Below, piece after piece: positions 1 through 7,073 of a stretch of 45,155 bases of DNA. The stretch comes from CAYPZL01 sp964415045 (GTDB taxonomy: Bacteria > Planctomycetota > Phycisphaerae > Sedimentisphaerales > Anaerobacaceae). The stretch covers positions 1-45,155 of the forward strand of contig CAYPZL010000017.1 of the NCBI GenBank assembly GCA_964415045.1, written 5' to 3'. A model generated the notes under the pieces. That model saw only the letters and a program-made list of their open reading frames with translations, was not told the DNA's origin and did not search any database. Positions within the stretch are counted from its first letter, which is position 1. Each line of letters opens with the position of its first letter. A program made the position numbers and the translations under genes.

Positions 1-34
1 ATATAAGCCTAATCTCCATTTTGCAAAACTCTAC
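1..34 (-). repeat. Edge copy of the foldback repeat element
   Basis: These 34 bases are the exact reverse complement of 29558-29591, the left end of the foldback element described there. The match starts at the first base of the window, so the rest of this copy probably lies outside, to the left. It includes the 10-bp palindrome TTTTGCAAAA at 19-28. The match stops at base 34, which marks one boundary of the element. The copy lies 56 bases past the stop codon of the isomerase-like gene and has the same orientation relative to that gene as the full copy has to the S41 protease gene. Confidence 0.85.
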
Positions 35-90
35 ATCCTAATCCACATGGGATCCTTCGTCACAAGGTCTCCGGGAGCGGCGGGGGCTCG

Positions 91-1626
91 TCATGCCTGC
101 GAGAGATCGATCCATTCGATGCCGATTTTGCGGGCGGCATAGCCGAGCTCTTTGAGATGGTGGCCGTAGACCATCATCCAGTGCGAATCGCGGACTTCGC
201 TGCGTAGCTTGTTCCAGTCGCCCTGGATCTTGACGTCCTGCTGGGAGCGGCAGATCTCGTAGAGCGGGTTGTCCTTGACGATGCCGGTGAAGCCGAGCCA
301 GCGGCCGGTGCTGTACTCGGGGTCGATAAACGTGACCTGCTGTCCCCTCGGCATTTCGACCTTCGGCGCCGCTCCGTACTCGGATTCGTAGTGCGTCATG
401 ATCTGCGCCGGCTCGTAGCGGACGCCGTCGAACCGGCGCGGGGCGCTGCAGTGGGCGCAGGTGACGACCCCGTCGTGCGGGAACGTCGAGTTGTGCAGGA
501 AAACGGGCCTGCCCGCGATGTAGTGCAGCAGAATGCCGGCGGGGATGATGACGAAGTCGGACTCGCAGAAGGCCATGAGGCCCTCGTCGTTGATCAAGCT
601 CAGGGACAGGCAAGGGGTGGTTCGGGCGATGGGCAGGATCGTGCTCATACAGCCCCGGATCGTAAAGGCCGGCGCGTTGTGCTCGCGCATCAGGTCTTTG
701 AAGATCTTGTGCAGCACGAAGGCGTTGGTCACGAACTCCTTGTCGGTCATGAGGCTTGTTTTGGGCAGCGCGAGATACGTTTCGGCGCGGCGCTGCGCCT
801 CGGCCAGGAGCTTACGGTCGTTGCGGGCGGCCTTGAGGCGGGCCGTGGCGTCGTCGTAGGAGACGTCGATTATGTTGAGGCGGTACCTGTCGCGGGCGAC
901 CTGCGGCGCATCGGGAGCGTACTTGCCCCAGGGCCCGCCCAGCGCCACGATGCGAGTGCCGATGAAATTCTTGAGCCCATACAGGGCCCGGAGTCGCCAG
1001 AGCATCTCGTCATACTCATCAACGACCACGTCATCGACGTGGACGCCCCCGTGGTCACGACAGGAGTTTCGGCCGGGCTGCGGCACGCCCGTTTGCAGGT
1101 ACCGGGTGCTGAGGGCCTCGTACCAGTAGTACGCGGGCCCGGACCGGTGTCGCACGAAGACGATGGAGTCCTTGTCCTTCTGCCGTGCAAAGCAGGCCCG
1201 CAGCGTATCTCCCGAACCGGTCGCGGCGTAGACCACGACCGCGTCATACTCTCGCTCGTGCACGCGCGTGGCCTCGGCGGGCGTCCGGACCTTGACGATG
1301 GGCAGAACTCTGGTGGGAAATCCGGCCCGGGCCGACAGCGCATCCAGCTCTTGCGAGATGCGCTTCGCTTCGGTTGCGGCGGCAGCTTCGCTCTGCACTC
1401 CGCCCCACGACTTCCATGAAGTTGCGGGCCGTTTTTGGGCGACGCGGTACATCAGCACGGGTTGGACGACCAGCGGGCGCCCCGTACAGACGTGCGGTCT
1501 TCCGGGATCCCAGGCATTCCGCCCCGCGCCCGCCGGAGCGGTCGAGCCGATGCCCAGAACGCCTCCGGCGATACTCGCGGTGGTCAGCCCTACGAATTCC
1601 CTGCGATTGATCTGATCTGAAGACAT
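91..1626 (-). CDS. Tat-exported protein with L-fucose/L-arabinose isomerase-like fold
   Basis: This is a 511-residue protein. The start at 1626 is preferred over the longer frame because AGGAG lies about 7 bases upstream and the product then begins with a twin-arginine-type signal (RREFVGL near residue 8, followed by a hydrophobic stretch and an Ala/Gly-rich cleavage region). The C-terminal half resembles the sugar isomerase family: a conserved segment runs LSLSLINDEG, then CESDF, then GRPVFLHN, then HCSAPRRF. The ExD and His positions match where FucI/AraA-type enzymes place metal and substrate ligands. The substrate is unknown. Export by Tat is unusual for an isomerase and suggests a folded, perhaps cofactor-containing, periplasmic protein, possibly a binding or non-canonical relative. 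The gene follows the c-di-GMP enzyme gene in the same direction after a 159-base gap. The family call is from memory of motifs, not a search. Confidence 0.7.
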   Translation of the reverse strand: MSSDQINRREFVGLTTASIAGGVLGIGSTAPAGAGRNAWDPGRPHVCTGRPLVVQPVLMYRVAQKRPATSWKSWGGVQSEAAAATEAKRISQELDALSARAGFPTRVLPIVKVRTPAEATRVHEREYDAVVVYAATGSGDTLRACFARQKDKDSIVFVRHRSGPAYYWYEALSTRYLQTGVPQPGRNSCRDHGGVHVDDVVVDEYDEMLWRLRALYGLKNFIGTRIVALGGPWGKYAPDAPQVARDRYRLNIIDVSYDDATARLKAARNDRKLLAEAQRRAETYLALPKTSLMTDKEFVTNAFVLHKIFKDLMREHNAPAFTIRGCMSTILPIARTTPCLSLSLINDEGLMAFCESDFVIIPAGILLHYIAGRPVFLHNSTFPHDGVVTCAHCSAPRRFDGVRYEPAQIMTHYESEYGAAPKVEMPRGQQVTFIDPEYSTGRWLGFTGIVKDNPLYEICRSQQDVKIQGDWNKLRSEVRDSHWMMVYGHHLKELGYAARKIGIEWIDLSQA

Positions 1627-1785
1627 GGCATTCTCCTGCATCGAGCCCGGCACGGCGCTGCCCGGGCGCATCGAGATCGGATTCATGCTCCACGTGCGTG
1701 GTGTCAGTCTACCGCCGACCGAGGCGGGTCTCAAGCAGTTCCCCGGCAATGCCGGGCGGTGTTCTGCGGAGGTCTGTGCGTCCGG

Positions 1786-3906
1786 TCAGGCGGAGGTGGC
1801 CGGGACGGTTTCGGGCAGCGTCTGTTCGCGCTGGCCCAGGAGGTCGTCGACGGTCAACGTGTCCAGGGTCCGTCCGAGGCGACGGGCCAGGTCCTCGGTC
1901 CAGGTGGCCATCGCTTCGACGACATCCGGGTCGAGCTCGTAGCCGGCCGAGTCCTTGAGGATCGTCAGCGCTTCGGTGACGCTGCGCGAATTGTGGTAGG
2001 ACCGGCTGGCGGTCAGGGCATCGAACGTGTCGGCCACGGCGATGATACGCGCCCCCAGGGGAATGGCGTTGTGGGCCAGGCCGTCGGGGTAGCCCTGGCC
2101 GTTCCATTTCTCGTGGTGGTGCCGCACGATGGCGATTTCACGCTCCAGAAAGCTCATCTTCTCCAGGATCCGCACGGCGATGACGGGATGCTGTTCCACG
2201 ATTTTTCGCTCGTGTGCGGTCAGCGTGTCGGGTTTGTCGAGGATGACGTCCGGGATGCCGATTCTGCCGATGTCGTGGATCATGGCGGCCCGTCGAATCA
2301 GGTCCACGTGCTTGGGGCCGATCTCCATCGTCCGGGCGATTTCGGTGGCGTAGTGTATCACGTTTTCCGTGTGCCGCTTGGCGTAAGGGTCCTTGGCTTC
2401 CAGCGCCTGGACGAGGCCCCAGATGCTCTCCATAAACATCTTCTCCGCCTTTTCGGAGAGGCCGATGATGCGTCGTTGCAGCCGTTTGATCTTGTCGATT
2501 TCGATGTCGTTGGTGTCGAGCAGCCGGGCCATCCCCTCGTTCCAGAGCCTGACGCAGTTTCGCCCGGCGTTCTTGGCCTCGTACAGGGCCAGGTCCGCTC
2601 GCCTCATGACCTCGCTGGCACTCTTGTCCCGGTCGGGAAGGCTCTCGGCGATGCCGCAGCTAATCGTCAGGGCGATGTCCTGGTCAAGGCGAATCTGCTG
2701 GACCTTCGCGCGGATGCGTTCCAGCAGAATGGTGGCGTCACCGGCCTGGGTTTCGGGCATAAGTATGACGAATTCGTCCCCTCCGTACCGCGCGAGCACA
2801 TCGGGGCTCCTTTTCTCGGCCTGCATGCACTGGGCCATCTTTTTGATGGCTTCATCGCCGGCGGCGTGGCCCAGGGTGTCGTTGATGATCTTGAAATGGT
2901 CGAGATCGATGATGGCCACGGCGAAGGGCCGTTTGTAGCGTTTGGCCCGGTCGTATTCCGTTTCCAGCGTGTCTTCCAGGAGCTTGCGCGAGCCGACGCC
3001 GGTCAAGGCGTCCCTGAGCGAGGTCAGCCGCGCCTGTTGGTATCGCAGGGCGTTGGTCAGGTGTGCGACGATGATTTCGCGCGTGAGCTTGGCCTTGTAC
3101 AGGGTGAGCTCCCGGTTGAACGTGCTGGAGGCGGGCAGGCCACACATGCACAGGAAGCCCGAAAGCCGTTTTTCGGTATCTGAAGAGGTGCCCTTGAGCC
3201 CCAGAATCTCCAGTGGCAGAACCAGACGCGGGGGCCGGCCCCCGTGCCCCTCGCATTCGACCGCGATATCGCTCTCGTAGAAGCCCCCTTCAGGGGGGAG
3301 CTGGGCCAGCACGTCGCAGTTCCGGAGACGTCCCTCGAAACAGGGGCAGCGATTGGAGCTGACCAGCTCGGGCCCGTCGGTGCCGTCCCCATCGCCACGA
3401 AGACAGAGGACGCAATTTTTGGCCTGGAAAAGCTTTGGGGCCTCGACGGCGACGATCTCAATGGCCTCGTTGATATCGATGCTCTTGAGGCAGTTGGACA
3501 GGACCGCGACCTCTTCGGCGGCGGCTCTGTCCTCAACAAGGGTCTGGGCCATGACGTCACGGGCCGAAAGGATGCCCACCACGACGCCATCCTCCACGAT
3601 CGGCAGGTGGCGGACTCGTCTTGCGGCCATAATGCGCCGGGCCTCGCTGGTCGATACCCCCGACCGGCACGAAACCACGTTATTGGTCATGATAAGGCTG
3701 ATACTCTGCTCATCGACCGCCTCGCAGCTTGCGGCGACGTGACGGGCCACGTCTCTTTCCGTGACGAGTCCCACGAAACCGTTTTCCCGGTCGTTGACAA
3801 TGAGGCACCCGACGTTGTGAGACATCATCCGGGCCGCAGCCTCTTTAATGGTTTCGTGCGCGCCGATGGTGACGATTTCGGCGGGACGGCAGTCAGATTC
3901 GAGCAT
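1786..3906 (-). CDS. CBS-pair / GAF-like / GGDEF / HD-GYP cyclic-di-GMP signalling protein
   Basis: This 706-residue soluble protein appears able both to make and to degrade c-di-GMP. Residues 1-125 form a tandem CBS pair (GLVTERDVARHV and GILSARDVMAQT repeats), which in other proteins binds adenine nucleotides. Residues about 130-290 look like a GAF-type sensor and contain several cysteines (NRCPCFEGRLRNC). A GGDEF domain follows with an intact GGDEF at about 375-379. The C-terminal HD-GYP phosphodiesterase has HDIGRIGIP at about 544 and an intact HHHEKWNGQGYP near 600. Both catalytic signatures are present, so neither half looks degenerate. The start at 3906 has GAGGGG about 6 bases upstream. 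There is no signal peptide or membrane segment. The CBS module suggests that energy status controls the enzyme; this is inference. Confidence 0.93.
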   Translation of the reverse strand: MLESDCRPAEIVTIGAHETIKEAAARMMSHNVGCLIVNDRENGFVGLVTERDVARHVAASCEAVDEQSISLIMTNNVVSCRSGVSTSEARRIMAARRVRHLPIVEDGVVVGILSARDVMAQTLVEDRAAAEEVAVLSNCLKSIDINEAIEIVAVEAPKLFQAKNCVLCLRGDGDGTDGPELVSSNRCPCFEGRLRNCDVLAQLPPEGGFYESDIAVECEGHGGRPPRLVLPLEILGLKGTSSDTEKRLSGFLCMCGLPASSTFNRELTLYKAKLTREIIVAHLTNALRYQQARLTSLRDALTGVGSRKLLEDTLETEYDRAKRYKRPFAVAIIDLDHFKIINDTLGHAAGDEAIKKMAQCMQAEKRSPDVLARYGGDEFVILMPETQAGDATILLERIRAKVQQIRLDQDIALTISCGIAESLPDRDKSASEVMRRADLALYEAKNAGRNCVRLWNEGMARLLDTNDIEIDKIKRLQRRIIGLSEKAEKMFMESIWGLVQALEAKDPYAKRHTENVIHYATEIARTMEIGPKHVDLIRRAAMIHDIGRIGIPDVILDKPDTLTAHERKIVEQHPVIAVRILEKMSFLEREIAIVRHHHEKWNGQGYPDGLAHNAIPLGARIIAVADTFDALTASRSYHNSRSVTEALTILKDSAGYELDPDVVEAMATWTEDLARRLGRTLDTLTVDDLLGQREQTLPETVPATSA

Positions 3907-4409
3907 TTTCGACCCCTCTATCCATAGCGGTGTTGTATGATTTGTTGGAATCGTGCGACAGACGCCTTTTTTTCTATCGGCGCCGGGCGGACATTACTTT
4001 AGCCCTAAGGTGTTACCTGACATGCGTTTGCCGGTGCCCGGGCCGCCCGGTGCGTGACGGGACGGCGAAATTCCCGGTCATAGTAGAACATTCCAGTCAA
4101 GGCGCCCCTGTTGCAGAAGAAACGTGTCTATGGTCCCGGAGAAGCGGTGGGTTTCCGGCCTTTGCGCCAGCACATGGCCGGCAGATGGGCGTAAGGATCA
4201 ATACAGGTAACCCCTTAATTTGAAGCGCCTTGTTTGGTAAAATGTGAATGTCCGGGTGGTAAGGTCAATTTGTGTCGGGTCAATCCCGGCATTTTGGGCT
4301 TTTTGGGCCGCCAGAAACGCGATATACCGCAAAAAAAGCGTTACGAAGTGGCTTTACCGAGGCACTTAGGGGTGTCAATCGCGATTTAGCTATGGACGAG
4401 TGAGCCTGA
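3907..4409. other. Divergent intergenic region with no supported gene
   Basis: About 500 bases lie between the divergent c-di-GMP gene and the sigma-factor gene. A 97-codon plus-strand frame (3930-4223) has a Cys/Arg-rich composition and no ribosome site, so it is not called. Several short GC-rich hairpins are visible near 4040-4060 and 4150-4180, but no complete riboswitch consensus was recognised. A possible promoter for the sigma gene is listed separately. Confidence 0.6.
4215..4243 (+). promoter_or_regulatory. Possible sigma-70 promoter for the sigma-factor gene
   Basis: TTAATT (4215-4220) and TAAAAT (4238-4243) are separated by 17 bases. The -10 match is good and the -35 match is weak. 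It would give a leader of about 160 bases ahead of the sigma-factor gene. The leader contains the inverted pair CGGG/CCCG followed by T-rich sequence near 4285-4305. Confidence 0.35.
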
Positions 4410-6269
4410 ATGGATGGGCAGGTGGATTACATTGCGTTGGTTGAAACGGCTCGAAGAGGCGACAGAGAGAGCCTTAACAAACTGGCGGAGATCGCCAGGG
4501 AGCGGTTGCGCGTATATGTCTATCGTTTGACGCTCCAGGAGGATCTCACGCAGGAAATAGTTCAGGAGAGCTTGTTGGAAATGTGCAGAGTACTGGGCAA
4601 GCTAAAGAGGACAGATCGGTTTTGGTCCTGGCTGTACGGAATTGCCACCAACAAACTGCGTCGCCACTACCGGACGGAAAGAGCGTTGCAGAATGCCGCC
4701 GCCCATGAAGAACGGCGACGGGGGCCGATGAAAGAGCGTCAGGGAGGGTTGGAGAACCTGGTGGGCCAGGAACTGAAACAGATCATCTCGGGCGCGATGC
4801 GGAAGCTGCGAACCCGGCACAAAGCCGTTTTGGTCATGCGGTGTTACGATGAGATGTCGTATGCCGAAATTGCCGAATCGATGGGTTGTAGCGAATTCAG
4901 CTCGCGCATGCTGTTCATGAGGGCCAAGCGGGCGCTGCAGAAGGAGCTCTCGCGCAACGGGTTCAGCAAGGGTTCGCTGCTGGCGGCGCTGGTCGTTTTC
5001 GGCAAGATCACGTCTCCGAGCAAGGCGGCCGCGGCGCAGTTGACCGTACCGGCGGCTACGCTGAAGGTGGGGTTGTTGGCTGGCATGGTGGGGGTGGCGA
5101 CGACGAAGACCGCGCTTGTCTCGATGACCGCGGCCGGCGCCCTTGCCGTAGGGGCCGCTGTGACCGATTTCGCTCCCAGTCGCTTTCTCGGCTTTGGCAG
5201 CAGCTCGGCGGGGAGAGCGCAGATCGTCAGCCCGCTGGCGACACTGAACGGCGGGCCGCAGAAATACTACTACTACTTCCCGGACGGGCCCGGTGGCGCC
5301 GTGACACTGCGCGCCGAGCCCAAGGCTGGGGCCGGCAAGCTGGAGCGCCGGGTTCTGCAGAACGCCGAGGGAAATTACAATGTCCAAGGCAACTTGGTTC
5401 ACATCAACAATCATCGGGCCTGGTCCGAGGATCTAAGCGTTATGCGATTGCCCACGGACAGCCTGAAACTGAGGGCATTCCTGGCCGAGTGCGACGGTGC
5501 CTACACGGGCCCCGAGCCGGTGTCGGTCCGAGGCGAGGACCTGCTGGTTTCGATCGAACGCGACGATGACTCCACCGGCCGACCTTGGGTCGTTCGTCAC
5601 GAGAACGTGCTGGAGGAAGACTACTTCCAGATTGATGCGCTCGTCGGCGCCAGGCTGGTCGATCACCGGGACGCCATGCATACTCGCGGGTGGACCTACT
5701 TCCGCGTGAACGGCCAAATCAACGGCCAAAACGTCCAAGGTACCGGAAGAATACCTTTTGTGAACGCCAATGTGACCGACCACGGCCCGTGGCTGAGACT
5801 GAGGGTCGCCGACGAGGTGACGGTGGTGGATACCGGTCGCAGCGCCTACGTGGCCGACGCCGAGGGCACGGTCCTGAACAAATACGCCGGCGGCAGTTTC
5901 TTCAGGGGGCTGGGAAGGCCCTGGATGGGTCTGCACGCCATCGACACGGTTCGTCGCGATGCGGCCGGTCAGAGCGTCCGTTTCGAGACGGCTCTGTCGG
6001 CCGACGGCACCGACGTTGAAATCACAGCCGTTAAAGGGCAAACCAAACTCGTATACACAATCGATCTTGAAGTGGATGTGATTGAGAAGATCGCGTTCTT
6101 CGTCGAGGAGGCACCGGTCGGATTCCTGGAATTCGAGTACCTCCAGGAGGTGGAGAACGCCGGTAGGGAATTCGCGGCCCCCCGGGCCAGGGACCTCCGA
6201 ATGTCGCGGAGCTCGGACCAGGGAATGCTCTGGCTCGTACGCCTGGCCAATGGAACGCTGGGTCGCTGA
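4410..6269 (+). CDS. ECF sigma factor fused to membrane segment and large C-terminal domain
   Basis: This is a 619-residue protein. Residues 1-180 are a complete ECF-type sigma factor: region 2 around 40-90 (LTQEIVQESL, FWSWLYGIATNKLRRHYR) and region 4 around 128-180 with a helix-turn-helix (MSYAEIAESMGCSEFSSRM). Residues about 188-255 are hydrophobic and Ala/Gly-rich and could provide one or two membrane segments. Residues 256-619 form a beta-rich domain of unknown family (YYYYFPDG, then many charged and aromatic strands). Ordinary ECF factors are about 180-200 residues, so this is a fusion. Planctomycetes are known to carry ECF factors with long C-terminal extensions. The likely design is a membrane-tethered sigma factor whose outer domain senses the envelope without a separate anti-sigma partner; that is inference. 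A weak ribosome site (GAGTGAG) precedes 4410. Confidence 0.88.
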   Translation: MDGQVDYIALVETARRGDRESLNKLAEIARERLRVYVYRLTLQEDLTQEIVQESLLEMCRVLGKLKRTDRFWSWLYGIATNKLRRHYRTERALQNAAAHEERRRGPMKERQGGLENLVGQELKQIISGAMRKLRTRHKAVLVMRCYDEMSYAEIAESMGCSEFSSRMLFMRAKRALQKELSRNGFSKGSLLAALVVFGKITSPSKAAAAQLTVPAATLKVGLLAGMVGVATTKTALVSMTAAGALAVGAAVTDFAPSRFLGFGSSSAGRAQIVSPLATLNGGPQKYYYYFPDGPGGAVTLRAEPKAGAGKLERRVLQNAEGNYNVQGNLVHINNHRAWSEDLSVMRLPTDSLKLRAFLAECDGAYTGPEPVSVRGEDLLVSIERDDDSTGRPWVVRHENVLEEDYFQIDALVGARLVDHRDAMHTRGWTYFRVNGQINGQNVQGTGRIPFVNANVTDHGPWLRLRVADEVTVVDTGRSAYVADAEGTVLNKYAGGSFFRGLGRPWMGLHAIDTVRRDAAGQSVRFETALSADGTDVEITAVKGQTKLVYTIDLEVDVIEKIAFFVEEAPVGFLEFEYLQEVENAGREFAAPRARDLRMSRSSDQGMLWLVRLANGTLGR

Positions 6270-6295
6270 TGACGCGGAAACGATAGGAGACGGCA

Positions 6296-7060
6296 ATGTT
6301 GGAAACGCGGATGCTCGGCTGCGGGATGGTGATCCTCGCGACGGCTGTTGCGGTTGTCGCGGCGGGTCCCGGCATCCGGGGAGATGCCGCCGAGCCGACG
6401 CCGGAGTCTTCGACGCTTTCGCACGGCTGCGTAAAGGGATTGTTCGAATGGGATGGTGCCAGGAGGGACCTCGCCGAGGATGTTAGACCGACATGGGGAA
6501 CCTGGACCGCGACAGGGAGCTCCGAGGAGGTGGCTCCCTGTCCGTGGACTACCGTCGGCGCCGCCTCGGCTAAGCGGACCATGTCCGTTCATTCGGCCGG
6601 ACCGAGTACGAACCGGCTCGGCCGCAACGCAATTGTTTTTGTCAGGTCAAGGTCATCTCGTCCACTGGGGCCGTCACGAGATACACGTGCCAGGAAGGCG
6701 GATCGGGCAACGGATGTGCCCTCGACGGCTGCGGCGTTTGACAGGGAGGTCGCTTATGTCACGACCCACGGAACGGAGAGCTTCGTTTGGTGGGTCGGAC
6801 CGCACGAGGAGGTGGCGGTCTGCCCGCGCGTGGCATGCGCCAGGGGGGCGTCGAATTGGATGGTTCGTAACACACTCAGCCTGGACGAGGATGACCTATG
6901 CGGCTCCGGGGTCTGCCGATGGCTCGGCCCCGGAGCCTTTGTCTGCCCACCGGCTCGGGATGTGACCCGTACGCGTGTCGGGGGCAATGGTAGTTGCTGG
7001 TTGTTTGGCGGTGGGTTTTTGGGTGGGTTTTCCGCCCACCTAAAAACCCGACTTTCCTGA
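6296..7060 (+). CDS. Doubtful exported protein or decayed gene after the sigma factor
   Basis: The frame opens 26 bases after the sigma-factor stop with a good ribosome site (AGGAG about 7 bases before ATG) and a plausible signal peptide (residues 1-31, LATAVAVVAAG). The first 60 residues therefore look genuine. The remainder is Trp-, Cys- and Arg-rich and low in normal core residues, and it matches no family I recognise. A strong terminator-like hairpin lies inside the frame at 6902-6937, which argues that the last 50 codons are not translated as drawn. A frameshifted remnant, or a short secreted protein ending early, are both possible. Another open frame overlaps at 6453-6965, as is common in GC-rich DNA. 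Confidence 0.35.
   Translation: MLETRMLGCGMVILATAVAVVAAGPGIRGDAAEPTPESSTLSHGCVKGLFEWDGARRDLAEDVRPTWGTWTATGSSEEVAPCPWTTVGAASAKRTMSVHSAGPSTNRLGRNAIVFVRSRSSRPLGPSRDTRARKADRATDVPSTAAAFDREVAYVTTHGTESFVWWVGPHEEVAVCPRVACARGASNWMVRNTLSLDEDDLCGSGVCRWLGPGAFVCPPARDVTRTRVGGNGSCWLFGGGFLGGFSAHLKTRLS
6902..6940 (+). terminator. GC-rich terminator-like hairpin
   Basis: The perfect 10-bp stem GGCTCCGGGG (6902-6911) / CCCCGGAGCC (6928-6937) with a 16-base loop is followed by TTTGTCT. The U tract is short but the stem is very stable. It would end transcripts from the sigma-factor gene and the doubtful ORF behind it. Confidence 0.55.
7013..7049 (+). repeat. 15-bp stem-loop just ahead of the beta-helix gene
   Basis: Bases 7013-7027 pair with 7035-7049 across a 7-base loop; 14 pairs are Watson-Crick and one is G-T. 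The stem ends 24 bases before the ATG of the beta-helix gene, so it would lie in that mRNA's leader if transcription starts upstream. It resembles a dispersed palindromic repeat, but no second copy was found in this window. Confidence 0.6.
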
Positions 7061-7073
7061 TAAAAGGACGTCC

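Noticed and set aside
4090..4210. A possible c-di-GMP riboswitch on the minus strand ahead of the c-di-GMP enzyme gene (fragment GCGCAAAGGCCGGAAACC).
   Set aside because: Only a short piece recalls the GEMM consensus; the flanking helices and the second conserved loop could not be drawn, and it is over 200 bases from the gene.
3930..4223. A 97-codon open frame on the plus strand.
   Set aside because: It has no ribosome site, Arg/Cys-rich composition and no family features, and lies in a divergent promoter region.
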